From Pleodorina starrii (Eukaryota > Chlorophyta > Chlorophyceae > Chlamydomonadales > Volvocaceae), in assembly GCA_030267565.1 (NCBI GenBank), contig BRXU01000023.1, positions 1,985,370 through 2,049,369 of the forward strand: a stretch of DNA of 64,000 nucleotides, in the 5' to 3' direction. The notes beneath the pieces were generated by a model that made no database searches, was not told the origin of the DNA, and was given only the letters and a program-made list of their open reading frames with translations. Shown here one piece after another: positions 44,535 through 56,572 of the stretch. The translations under genes were made by a program, and so were the position numbers. Positions within the stretch are counted from its first letter, which is position 1; the number at the start of each line of letters is the position of its first letter.

Positions 44535-47500
44535 TCACTCCGCCTCGTCCTCCTCCTCCCACGCGCCCACCCGTCCCTCCCACTTCACTCTCTCCTCCAC
44601 GCCCCCGTCGTCCCACCCCCACATCTCCGCCTCCGCCTCCTCCACCTCCGCCTCCTGCCCCTGCTCCCATCCTCCCTCCTCCTCCCCTGCCCCCGAATCC
44701 GTCTCCCAGTCCCACGACAGCTCATCACGTGCCCCTCTCATCTCCATCTCCCCCTGCCCGCCGCCCTCCTCCCTGGCGGTGTTCCCACCTCCAACCGGGC
44801 GCGCCACCTCCGCTGCCCCGCTGCCGTCCTGCCGGCCGTTCCTCCGCGACAAGGCACCCACCGCGCCCGCCAGGTACCCCTCGCCCTCGCCCTCGCCGTC
44901 GCTGCTGCTGCTGCTGCTGCCGAGGGGGCCGATGCTGCTGTGGCGGCGGTGACGGCGCGCTCCGTCGCTCTCTCCGCCACCGTGGCGGTGTGCCCCCATC
45001 CACCCGCCAGGCGGCGACGTGCGTACGGGCTGCGGTCCTGCCCCCGCCCCCGCCCCGGCCCTCGTTCCCTCGTCCCCTCCTCCCCTCGTCCCCGCCCCCG
45101 CCCCCGAGGCCGCTGGCGGCGGCGTCGTGCGTGCACTCGCGGGCTGCCGTCCCAGCCAGCGGTGCACCGGTGCTGGAGGCGCAGAGGGCGCACCGTCACC
45201 GCCAGCCATGGCCGCGGCCTCAGCCCCGGCCCCTGCAGTGGAGCCGGGGCGTGGCCGCGCGGCGGCTGACTGCTCCATGCCGCTGCCGGCCCGCAGCCCC
45301 TGCCGCTGCAGCTGCCGTGTCATCTCCGCTGCCCCGCTGCCGTCCTGCCGGCCGTTCATCCGCGACAAGGCACCCACCGCCGGGCCTGCACCAAATCCAT
45401 CCGCGCCCGCCAGGTACCCACTGCGCGCACCAATCGTGTGACCGCCGCCGAGGCCCCACTGGGGCAGGGTGCTATCCTGCCAACTGCCTGCCATCGTACG
45501 CTGTCGCTTTGGCGGCGGCGGTGACGGCGGCGGCGGCGGCGGCGGCGGCGGGGGCGGCAGCGGCTCCAGCCCCTCGCCCTCGCCCTCGCTGCTGCTGCTG
45601 CTGCCGAGGAGGCCGATGCTGCTGTGGCGGCGGTGACGGCGCGCTCCGTCGCTCTCTCCGCCACCATGGCGGTGTGCCCCCATCCACCCGCCAGGCGGCG
45701 ACGTGCGTACGGGCTGCGGTCCCGCCCCCGCAACCGAGGCCGGCCCCGCCCCCGCCCTCGTTCCCTCGTCCCCTCCTCCCCTCGTCCCCGCCCCCACCCC
45801 CGAGGCCGCTGGCGGCGGCGGCGGCGGCGTGTGTGCACTCGCGGGCTGCCGTCCCAGCCAGCTGGGCACCGGTGCCGGAGGCGCAGAGGGCGCACCGTCA
45901 CCGCCAGCCATGGCCGCGGCCTCAGCCCCGGCCCCTGCAGCGGAGGAGCCGGGGTGTGTCCGCGCGGCGGCTGACTGCTCCATGCTGCTGCCGGCCCGCA
46001 GCCCCTGCCGCTGCAGCTCCGCGTCCCGCCATGCTTGCAGCCGTCGGATCGCCGCCTGTCCCAGGATGTCATCCTGTCGCTGCACGTAGTGCGTGTCCCA
46101 TACGCGGAGCGAGTTGCCCATGGCCTTGGCGTCGGCCTGCAGCTTCGCCCGGCGGTCCTCTACCTCCTGCACCAAACCCTGGACGGCACCTGTCGCGTAT
46201 ATGTGTCGGAACTTCTGGGGCGGGAAGCGGCGCCACGGTGGACCGTAGGCCGCCTGCATCCACTGCCACTCCACCGCGAACTGGACGGGGCTGCCGGCGA
46301 ACGGTGCACCGTTCCGGGAGATGAGAAGGTAGGGTGGGGCGTCGTGGTCTTCGCGCGCGGCACGGCGCATCAGGACGGGCCGGGCGTACTGGACGTACTG
46401 CCGGACCGATGAGGACAGCTCGGCCGGTAGCACCAGGCGCAGCGGCGGCTGGTTGCGGGAGAAGCGCTCCGTCTTGTGGTGCGTTATCTCAACCACCAGC
46501 CGCCTGCCGCTGCCGCTGCTGATCGACGCCGGGTCGGTCGATGATGGCTGAGGCCGCTTGCTGCTCGAAGCTGGGCCCGATGGCGGCGGTCGGTCAGCCA
46601 GGCTGGGCTCGCGGGCATCCATCAGGTTGTTGCCCCGGCAGCCTTGCCGGCCGCAGTCCTGCTCCTGGCATGTGTCTTTGCCGGGCACCATCAAGGTGCA
46701 GAGGCTGCTCATGCGCATGGGCGGCATGTACACACCGGACAGGAACTCGGTCAGCAGTGCGTGCATCTGCAGTACGGCGGCCTCGTAGCTGACCGGCCCG
46801 CTGCCGAGCGCCCCCAGGTCGCGCGCCAGCACCCTGTCAGCGCGGCGCCTCAGGGTCACCACAAACGAGAGCACCTCCGACATGCTGGGGAGGCCGTTGT
46901 CATCGGCGTCACCCTCGTCCTCACCCGCGCCGCCGCCGCCGCCGCTGCCGCTGCCGCCCTCCCCTGCCGCCGGCTGTGGTGCCTGAGGTGGCGCGGTCGG
47001 GTAATCACGTCGCAGCTGGCGCTGGATGTTGTGCAGCCAGCCCACCAGCCTCCCGCAGTGGCCAACCTGTGGGGAGGGGGAGGGAGAGCGGGATGGCGAA
47101 GGTGGGGACAGGTTCCCATGACCTATCGTGCGGGGACACTGGCCCTCTCGGCTTTCGTGCGTGGGCGCGAAAGCATGTGCAATCACCCCCCTCCCTTTCC
47201 TTTCCCCTCGCCCTCCTCCCAACCTCCGTGCATGCAATCAAACAGGCACCTGCCCAGCCACCCCATCTGCCCCAAACAACACACGACACACACACGACAC
47301 ACTCATCATGTACCCGTTCTCAACACACCTTTGCGGCCGAGTCGGGCGACGGAGGCTGACCGCCCGCGTCCTTGTGCTTCAGGTACGTGACCACCTTTAC
47401 GAGCCGGGTGATCTCCACCAGTGCATGGTTGCAGCCCCAGCGCTTCACCATGAAGTCGATGAACTTTACAAGGATGTCCTGAGTGGGTGAGGATGCAGAG

Positions 47501-48647
47501 CAGTACGCAGAACGTAGAGTGAGTAGGGGTTAGGGCATGTGCATGGCCTAGCCAACCAATCCCATCGGATTAGGGTTGAAGGGTTTGTCCCTTCCCACCC
47601 ACCCACCCTCCTTCCCTCCCCACCCCCTTCCCTCCCCACCCCCTTCTCTTCCCCCAACCCCCTTCCCTCCCCACCCCCTCCCCCCGCCATCCCAGCCATC
47701 CCCGCCATCCCCGCCATCCCCGCCATCCCCGCCATCCCCCCAAACCCACCCCCCCACCCGTCCACCCCCCCACCTGGTTGCTGAACAACCGGAGCGAAAT
47801 GTATGCCATCGGGATGGCGAGGCAGGAAAACGCGAACCCCAGCATCTTCGACACCGTATTGTTGATGCCGCGGAAGGTTGCCGTGCTTACACCGCCCTTC
47901 CCGCCCTCCAGGAAGTTGAAGCGAGCGGTGCACCACGCCTCGAAATCGTCGAGCTCCTCCGTCAAGGGCATGGCGGCGGGCATCCCCCGGTTGCTGCTTT
48001 TTAGCATAGCCAGGAGGCCGATGCGGCCAGGCGCCTCCACCCAGGCGATTTTGGGCAGCGTGGACGCGAATGGCACGTCCACTGGATAGTAAAAGGGGTG
48101 CCGCGGGGTGGCGGCGGTCCCTGCACCGGAACCGGCGGCGCGACTCTGGGCGGCCGCTGCGGGCCGGCGTGCAGCGGCAGCCGGGGAGGGGCTGGCGTTG
48201 CTTGGGCCCGCATCCGCCGCAGTGGCGTCGGCGTCGGCGGGAGTGGTGGCGACGGTGGGAGCAGAGGCGGGGGCGGTTGGAGCCGTGGTGGCGGTGGTTG
48301 GAGTTGAGGTGGCGGGGGCGACTGTGGCGTCGGTGTTGGCGTCAGCGGCCGCTGGGGTGAAGGGCCGGGCAGCGGCCGCTGCGGCAGGAGTAGACGCGGG
48401 CGCGGGGGCGGGGGCGGGCGCGGGCGCGGGCGCGGCGGTGGCGGCGGGTGCGGGGGCGGTGGCGGTGGTGGCGGTGGGGGCGGCGGGGGCGGCCTGGTTG
48501 GCGGCGGCGGCTGCACGTGTCGGCGGGCCCCCGATGCCGCGACCGCCCCTCCGTGCACCAGGCGGCAGACGCGCCTCAAATGCCTCGCCGCGCGCAAGCA
48601 GCGCTGGGGTCACAGTTGGGTCGACAGCACTGAGGCTGGGCCGCTGC
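44535..48647 (-). pseudogene. Tyrosine recombinase gene, copy 1, 5'-truncated
   Basis: The same gene as at 56573-61020, but the first known exon is cut at 48647 by the duplication junction, losing roughly its first 120 codons. Exons: 48647-47774, 47478-47329, 47066-44535, joined in phase by GT..AG introns. The catalytic region is complete: an Arg in PMRMSSL, Lys in THHKT, KFRHIYAT (Arg codon at 46206-46208) and MGNSLRVWDTHYV (nucleophile Tyr codon at 46086-46088). Sequence upstream is now Penelope-element DNA, so any promoter and first exons are lost. It could still be transcribed from elsewhere, but I treat it as a broken copy. Confidence 0.7.
47692..47747. repeat. 9-bp minisatellite in a recombinase intron
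   Basis: ATCCCCGCC-type units in tandem; copy 2 of the duplication (59727-59787) has one unit more, which accounts for the 9-bp change in offset between the duplicates. Confidence 0.85.
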
Positions 48648-50869
48648 TCCCCCACCCCCTCCGCCAACTCCTCCCGGTCTCCGCCCTCCACGACATCCTC
48701 GCTGACCCCGCCGTCGCCTCCCACCTCCCCCTCGGCGCCCCCCAGCCCCACCTCCACTTCACGGCCGGCCCACCCCTACACCTCCTCTTCTGCACCTACC
48801 CCTCCTTCGCTCGTAACCTCACCCACTCCGCCTATACCGACCTCGTCCGCGCCGACCGCCCCTGCGCCTGCCACCGCTTCCCCAGCCTCTGCCCCCCCGG
48901 CATTCCCCACGTCATGTCCACCAGCCCCTCCCCCGTCCTCCCCACCGCCCTCACCTCCTACTGGGACAAAGGCGCCCGCTACCGCGCCCACCGGCCTCCC
49001 CCACCTCTCCCCACCCTCCTCGCCGATGTCCGCGCCCACGCCCGCACCTTCACCTCCCACCTTGCCAAACGGGCGGGCGTCCCTTCTTCCTCCCTCGACT
49101 CTTGGGTCGACGCCTTCCTCGCCAGCTTGGAAACCACCATCACCTCCCGGCCCCCCCACCCCTTCCACTGGCCCGTCCTTACCGACGCCGACCTTGCCGC
49201 TTTCCGCCATGCCACCGACGACTTCATTGTCACCGTTACCGATAAAAGCTCCTCCACGTTCCAACTCGCCTGCAAGAAATTCTACGCTGAGAAATGCATG
49301 CGCGACCTCCACCTCCACGACACCTTCGCTGCACCGCCTCCCCCACCCCTCGCCCCCGCCCCCGGCCCTGCCCCTCCGCCACCGCCCCCTCCCCCACCCG
49401 CGCACCCCCTCCCTGCCCCCGCCCCCCCACCCCCTCCCCCTCCTCCCCCCGCGCCCCCTGCCCCCGCCGCCCAGCATGCACCTGTCTACTACCAGCCCTG
49501 CACCCACGCCGCCATGCACCAACACCTTACTGCCGAAAACGCCCGTCTCGCCCCCTGGCAGCTCTCCTACAACCTCGCTCTCCCACCCGCCTACTACGCC
49601 GGCACCCTCAAGATGCACAAGACCCCGCCCTCCATGCGCTACCTCGCCTGCTCTCACAAGTGCCCCTCCACCACCATCAGCGACCTTGTTACCGCTGTCC
49701 TCCGCGCTGTCGTCCCCGTCTTCACTACCCTCTGGCGTGAGCGCCTGCCAGGCTTTGAGCCATGGTTCTGCCTCTCTTCCCGGGCCGCCACTCAGCTCAT
49801 CGCCGCGTACAACGCCTGCTCCTACTCCCACGCCCGTGCCGCTGCGCCCCACGCCTGGGATTTCGAACGCCTCTACACCAACCTCCCCCACCACCTCCTC
49901 CTCTCCACCTTTACCGCCCTCCTCACCCGGTGCCTTGGCTCCACCCCCTACATCCGCGTCGTCACCACCGCCCCCAACCCCACCCGCCCTCATGACAAGC
50001 CCACCCATCGCGTTACCTTCCACACCCTTCGCCCAGGGCCCCCCTGCTCCGGCAGTGCCGACGGCCGCACCACTACCCGTGTCCTCCACGTTCAAGAATT
50101 CCTCGAACTCCTCGCCTCCCTCCTCTCCTCCACCTTCATCGCGTTCGGTCCTGCCCTGGTCCGCCAAGTCTGCGGCATCCCCATGGGCATCTCCGCCGCC
50201 CCCTTCGTCGCAAATCTCTTCCTCGCCTGGTTCGAGTTCGAATTCCTGGACCAACGCAACCGCACCTCCCCGCCCGCCTCCCCCGCTGCCAAGCGCACAC
50301 TCACCCGCTGCCGCCACTCCTGCCGCTTCCTGGACGACCTCCTTTCCCTCAACAACCCCGACCTTCCCCGCCTCCTCTACACCAACCAAACCCTCCACGG
50401 CATTCATGGCATCTACCCCCCGGAGCTCGGGCTCACCCCCCAGCACCACCCCCACCTCCCCGCCGGCTCTGTCCCCTTCCTTGACCTCCTCCTCGTCCCC
50501 GCCCCCCGCCACGGGGCCAGCTGGTTCATCACGCGCCTGTACGACAAGCGGGAACAGCCTGCCTTCTCTGGTGTCCGCCTCTCCCGCTTCGTCGCCCGCG
50601 ACTCAAACGTCAATGAGGCCTGCAAACGCAACATCTTCACCGGCCAGTTCCATCGGCTCCGGCGGGTCATCACCGACGCTGACAACTTCTGCGGGGAACT
50701 CGCAGCCCTCATCCGTGCCCTCACCGCCCAAGCCTACCCCAAAGCCGGCCTCCTCAGTCAACTCGTCCGCCTCCTTGCCGCCTGCCCCCACGCCTTCTAC
50801 TTTGAGCGCCACTCCACCCACCGGGACATGCTCGGCATCGTCCACCAACGTCTCCGTGACCCACCCTAG
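48648..50869 (+). pseudogene. Penelope-like element, 5'-truncated copy 2
   Basis: Begins within the Penelope ORF at about residue 244 as a result of the tandem duplication and runs in the same frame to the stop at 50867-50869. The reverse transcriptase motifs are intact (LYTNLP, GIPMG, FLDD) but the whole GIY-YIG nuclease and the start codon are missing. An internal ATG at 48914 opens 651 aa, which I regard as incidental. The retained sequence appears identical to copy 1. Confidence 0.88.
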
Positions 50870-51950
50870 CCACCCTGCCTGCCCCCACTAGCCGCCCCGC
50901 CCCCGGCTACCCCACTCGCCCCCAACTCCACGGGGATGCCGAGTCATGAGGCTTGGCAGCCGACCCCTCCGGGGGCCCGGCAGCCTGTGCGGAGCCCGGC
51001 ATCCTCACTCCTCCTCCCCCCCCCCCCCCTGCCCCCCCTTGTGTGCCCGCCCGCCTTCCCTCCTATCACCCTCTCTCCCGCCCCCTATAACCCTCACCCC
51101 CCACCCCCCCACCACCCCCACCCACCCACCCACCCACCCACCCCCACCCACCCCACCCCAGCGCCCCCCCCCAACCCTCCCACCCCCTGGGCCGCATTAC
51201 CCCTGACCCCGGCCCCTCATGCATGGTGGCCTGCGCGCTCGGCCGGTGTGGTGGGGAGCCGACTCTTCACGGTCCGCCACCCGGCCCCTCCTGCGCATCG
51301 TCTCCCCGCGCCCCGCTGCCTCTGCCCTTTCCCCTTTCCCTGCCGTCGTTCTTCCCGTCTCCTCGTCCCTGCCCTTGCCCTCGTCCCCCTCCCCCTGCCG
51401 TTGCGTCCTTCCACATCCGTCTGTCTTCTGCCCTTGTCTGTCCCACTGCCATTCGCCTTGCCTTTCTCTTTTCCTCTGCCCCATCTCCTCTGCCTTCCGC
51501 CCCTTGCTTGTCGTACATTTTGCCCTTCCGTCCGTCTCCCTTTCTTCTATGCCCAGCTGCCCCTTCTTGCCCTCTTTTGCACCGCGTCGCCGCCACAGCT
51601 CGTTCGTGGGTTTCTGTGTGTCTTGCCTTGCTTGCTTGCCTTCTCGCTCCTTCCTTCGCTGCCAATGCCGTCGCCCATTGCCCTTACTCACACCCTTTTT
51701 CCTTCGTATCTTCCCACTTCGCCTCCTCCACTGAGCGCAGGTGAGTCTACAATTTGTCGGGTTGTTTTGTCCGGGCGTTCGTGCAGTTCTTGTGCTGTCG
51801 CGCGTACTCGTCCGTCCGGGTTGGTCTGGCGGCGACGCGGTCGCAGCGTCTTTTCAGCTCGGTAAGGTTACAGGTATGTTCGGTAAGTATTACTGGGTTC
51901 AGGGTCCGTTCGCTCACGCCGTCCTCGTCTCCGCTGCGGTATCGTTTTCT
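50870..51950 (+). other. Noncoding 3' region of the Penelope-like element, copy 2
   Basis: Counterpart of 38807-39890. The C tract at 51017-51120 has diverged most: homopolymer C of copy 1 is here broken by A residues and is shorter by 3 bp. The rest appears identical. Confidence 0.5.
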
Positions 51951-52145
51951 ACCCCCTTCCCTTCCCTTGCCTTCCCGTGCCTTGCCTTGCCTTGCCTTGC
52001 CTTGCCTTGCCTTGCCTTGCCTTTGCCTGTGTGTATGTTTGGGCCGAATCCCTCCCCCACCAGCCCTCCCCTCCCCCTCCGCCCACCCCTCCGCACTGTA
52101 CTGCACTGCCACTGCCACTGCCTGTGTGAATGCGAAGGCCGAGTG

Positions 52146-52188
<43 letters not shown>

Positions 52189-52600
52189 CCCACCAGCCCT
52201 CTCCTTCCCACCAGCCCTCTCCCCCCCCTCCGCCCACCCCTCCGCACTGTACTGCACTGCCACTGCCACTGCCACTGCCTGTGTGTATGCGAAGGCCGAG
52301 TGCCTCCCCCACCAGCCCTCTCCTCCCCACCAGCCCTCCCCTCCCCCTCCGCACTTCCCCCTTCCCGCTGCGGTATCATTTTCTATCTCCCGTCCCTTCC
52401 CCCTTCCCTTCCCCCTTCCCTTCCCCCTTCCCTTCCCCCTTCCCTTCCCCCTTCCCTTCCCTTCCCTTGCCTTGCCTTGCCTTGCCTTGCCGTGCCTTGC
52501 CGTGCCTTGCCGTCCCTTCCCTTCCCGTGCCTTGCCTTCCCTTCCCTTCCCGTGCCTTGCCTTGCCTTGCCATGCCTTGCCGTGCCGTGCCTTGCCTGTG
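51951..52600. repeat. Compound satellite, third block
   Basis: Counterpart of 39891-40560 with fewer CT and CCTTG units. Confidence 0.85.
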
Positions 52601-52616
52601 TGTATGGCTCCCAGTC

Positions 52617-53128
52617 CCCCGTCCAACGCTGCAGTGGTTCCATCCAATGTCGTATCTTGCCCTTCTGAGCTGTATGGAGTGCCGTACGGCACTCCATACA
52701 GGCTCCGTATGCCAGGGTCGCGCCCTGGGAGGGGCTTTTTCTGCTGCGTAAGGGGTTAAGCTCACAGCGTGAAGCCCGACAGTGCAGTACAGTGCCGGCC
52801 TGGCTGTCTGCCTGCCTGGCTGCCCTATGCTCTGTCCTCTCCCTTCTTACCCTCCGAAGCTACGGGCACCATGGGGAGTGCCTGCCATGCCTTGCCTTGC
52901 CTTGCCTGCCTGTGTGTATGTGTGGGTCGGGTTCCCCCCGCTTGTGTGGTGTGGTGTGGCTTCTCTTCCCCCGTCCAACGCTGCAGTGGTTCCATCCATT
53001 GTCGTATCTTGCCCTTTTGAGCGGTATGGAGTGCCGTACGGCACTCCATACAGGCTCCGTATGCCAGGGTCGCGCCCTGGGAGGGGCTTTTTCTGCTGCG
53101 TAAGGGGTTAAGCTCACAGCGTGAAGCC
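52617..53128. repeat. Palindrome-bearing repeats, duplicated pair
   Basis: Counterparts of the two repeats at 40579-40735 and 40931-41090; palindromes at 52671-52700 and 53024-53051. The four copies in the window conserve the palindrome core. Confidence 0.7.
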
Positions 53129-53294
53129 AGACCAAGCCCGAAGCCGGCATCCAGATCTCTTCCATCCACACAAGCCTTGAGGCCTCCACCGCTTCATTGA
53201 TCGGGAGGTGGTGGTTGCGTTTGTCCTTTAGGCATTTGTGGTGTTGAAAAACACCGGGTATTATTAGATCTTCGTCGTTGGAGAGTTCGGCTCC

Positions 53295-56076
53295 TCACAT
53301 GCTCTTCAGTCGACGGCTGCGACGGACGCCGCCGCCAGGACTGGGATCGCGCTGGTGCTTGCTGCCGTTGCTGCCCCCACCGCTGTTGTTGTCGTTGTCC
53401 GCGCGGCCGTCAGCAGCGCCCGCCTCCTCGTCGACGCTGCTTGCGCCAGCCGTTCGCAGAACCAGATTCGTCACACGATTGTGGCTCTTCACGCCGTCTA
53501 TGTGAAACACGCGCGGGGTGCAGCCGCCACGCTGCTGACGTCCCTTCTCGTCGAGCTTAAGTTTTTCCAGGGCGTCCGGAATGAAGACAACCGCGACGAG
53601 GATCCGTACGGCCAACACCACCTTATCTGGGCTGTCGGTCGAGAACTGCACATACCAGTGGCCGTCGCGCAAGGGGTACGCCCACAGCGGCGCGTGCGTA
53701 CGCTCACGGCGCACGGAGCCGTGCGCATTCACTTCGTAGCCAGGCGGCGCGAAGGGCACTGGCCGGTACTGCATGGCAGGCAGGCAGACAGGCAGGCAGA
53801 CAGGCACGTTGGGTTGCACAAGGGGCAGCAATGCGTGCGGCAATCACGGCAATCACAGCTAGAGCAAGAGGATAGTCCCCACGTGTGGGTTGAGCGGAAG
53901 GCCTCTTAACCCCGTCCCTGGCTTGACGTGATACTAATACTTTAATTAGCGTAGGACATACCACCCCGCGCACCTCCGACTCGGCCTTGATCTCGCTCAA
54001 GACGCTTGGCGCCCGGTACGCGAGCCTGGCTGCGAAGAGCTCGTTGGCGGTCAGCCTAAGGTTCTGGCCGGCCGCGAGGCCGGCACCCCATGCCGCCTCT
54101 TGCTCCAACTTTCTGCGTTGCTGAGCCATCTCCTCCCATGCGCGGTACCACCAGGAGGGCCTCCCCTCATCGCTGAGGTCCTCCAGGCGTCCTGCACCTG
54201 TTGGCGCCCAGTCCTCGACGATGAAGATGTGTGCATGCTTGGTGTGGTTGCCTGGGTGTGGATGACAAAGGGTTTGGCATTGTTAGCCTTCGGGGGTCTG
54301 GGGATGTGTCTGGAGTAGACCATCCCTGTTCCCGCCTTACACACTCTAAACCACCCTCGCCTTCACATGGACCCAGTAGGCTACCGGAGAGAATGGCCCC
54401 AAGCCGGATCACCCTCTTGACCCCATTCCCCAAACTTACTCCCGCTCATGGTAACCGGTACTGTGTCCAGCAGTCGGAGGCCGCGGAAGCCGTACAGCTC
54501 CATCTCCTGCTCGATGTCCCGCTTCTTGTGTTCTTGGATTATGACAACAGCCTGGAAGAAGGGAAGATTGACAGTGGGGTTGTGGGAAGGTCGAGCAAGC
54601 AGGTGCCAAGCGGGCTCCCCCCCTCCCTGGACGCACACACACACACATACACACACAGACACCCACACACACACACACACAAACACACGTGCGTCGTGCA
54701 GGCTGTGAACGCAACCAGCGGCGCTGCACAGGATGCTATTAAATGGAATGAGAAGGCAGATGCGCGATTTGCACTGCCCTGGGGCTGGTCGCACCCTAGA
54801 GCCCCAGCTTACCCTCCGGCTGCTGTGCCGCATTACAAGGTCCGCCACGGTGTGCTTGTCACGTGGGTTGAAGCCTTGCCAAAAGGCAAAAAAGTGGGTC
54901 GGCGGTGGCGACAGCGCACCCACCTGCGTGTAGGGAGAGGGTGGAGGGAGAGGGGGGCAGAGGGGCTGGGCTGTAGGAGAGTGAAATGGGTGCCCGGATG
55001 ACAAAACTGGCCGTGGGATTCTGGGTTTTTCGAATCCAGATGCTTATCTTCACATCAAGCCTCTTGCTTAATCACAGGCGCACACTTCCATGTCGGTTAC
55101 AACCCACCCACCCACACCTGCCCGGCGCTGCCACATATGACTTTCATGTCTTTCTCGCGGCCACCCATGTCCTTCAGCGCCGCGCAAGACATCTGCAGCA
55201 CCGCCTCGGCTTTGTCCACCTTCTTGTCGCATATCTCAATCCCGATGGCCGCGGCGACCTTGACCTGGGCCATGCACTGCACCAGGAGTCTGCAGTTGGG
55301 GTGGTGTCAGCAGGCAGGGGGGTGGGGTTAACACGCGAACCTCAATGTGTGGTTAACCTGCGGGGGGCGCAGAACGGTCAATGTGTTGCCGCATGGGATG
55401 CATGTGTATGTTGCCATGGGTGGCCCAGCGCGGTTGCACGCCCAACGGGTGGGCTGTTCGGTGCCGGTGCCTACTGAGACCCCTACATGTGGAGCTGTTC
55501 AGGACTGAACTTGAAAAACTTTACGAACGCAACAATATACGTTGCTCAGTCTGATTTAACACAATACCATGGACCATAAATCACCCGCGTCACGCTCTGC
55601 TGGTGGCCCGATGTGGGGCCGGGCTGGAGTGAGACGATCGGCTCAACATCGATGGCCGCCGCGACGACAGCAGGCAACAAGCGACATGACCGGCTACTGG
55701 CACGCATGACATGCCATCATATATACTTACTTGCCAATACTGGCGCCAACGTCGACGACAACGCTGCGTCCGCCTAAGGCCGCCTCCTTCGTCAAAATGC
55801 TGAGCACATTCCCGAGACTCGCGGCCGTCAGCGAGCCGGACAGCCCACAGGTGCCCTCGTCGCCACCAACCGCTGCCTGCATAGGGAATGAAGTAATTGC
55901 GAGAGTGGGTGCGCCCGGTGTGGAGCAACGAACGCAAGACCCCAATGACTTTCGCAATAAGTTTTATCGTTGATGCAACTTCGACGCACCTGGCATGCAT
56001 AGATGGCCTTCTCCGCCTTGTCCTGTGCCTCCTTGACTCCACAAGCGGGCCGCCTCGATGCGGTTGTCGCGTGCAT
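53295..56076 (-). CDS. Predicted SAM methyltransferase fused to NUMOD4/HNH-like domain (copy 2)
   Basis: Identical in structure to 41257-44038, shifted by 12038 bp. Exons: 56076-55990, 55876-55731, 55289-55118, 54923-54813, 54551-54440, 54251-53974, 53768-53295. The encoded protein appears identical to copy 1. Both copies keep their upstream AT-rich tract and downstream spacer, so both could be expressed, which would double gene dosage. The call carries the same caveats: function inferred from motifs, first exon uncertain, and the fusion of the last exon resting on splice phase and a strong pyrimidine tract before the acceptor. Confidence 0.62.
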
Positions 56077-56572
56077 GCTTGTCACACAATGAAAAGGCTT
56101 GGTGGGTTTGAGTGGCTAGAGTTTAACGTACTAAATATATATAGTATATATTCTATGTGGAACGGGTATGATTGATTGAGAGACCCCGGCTTCTGAGTTT
56201 TACAATCGCAGTCTGACAGACGCATGTGCCGTTTGCCGTACCAAATCCGCGCGGCAGAGCCGTGCGCCCTCGCAGCGCTTGTGTCTTCAGCTCCCGGCCG
56301 GAGCAAACCAGGGTCAATCATGAAGAACATATTAATAATACAAGCACGGTTTGGCGGCGGCCGCATCGCGCTGCGCTCACAAATCCTGAAACTCTGTCCT
56401 CAAGGGGCCCATACTGCTGCCTGCGTGCCTGTCACGGTGCGGCGTGCCGCTTCCAGCGCAAGAACGGTCGCAGCGTGGCATGCCGCCAACTTTATACCCA
56501 GGGAACATAGGTCAGGACACACCCGTCCGGTGTAATGCCAGGTTGTCAACTCGCCAGTGTCGCCAAGTGCCA
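56077..56572. other. Intergenic spacer, copy 2
   Basis: Counterpart of 44039-44534; the AT-rich tract is at 56130-56150. Confidence 0.4.

Larger units (their letters stand above)
36585..48647. repeat. 12-kb tandem duplication, copy 1
   Basis: The segment from inside the Penelope ORF to inside the first known recombinase exon is repeated immediately downstream (48648-60694). Offsets between the copies are 12063 bp at the start, falling to 12060, about 12050 and 12038 bp, then 12047 bp at the end; the steps all fall in simple repeats. The protein-coding parts look identical. At the junction the left edge (TGGC before TCCCCC) and right edge (CTGC before AGGCC) share only GC. Microhomology-mediated joining or template switching would explain this; an assembly duplication is the alternative. 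Confidence 0.92.

Noticed and set aside
44519..46324. A 601-codon plus-strand Pro/Arg/Ala-rich frame, repeated at 56557-58362
   Set aside because: Antisense of the GC-rich low-complexity C-terminus of the recombinase gene; no recognisable domain.
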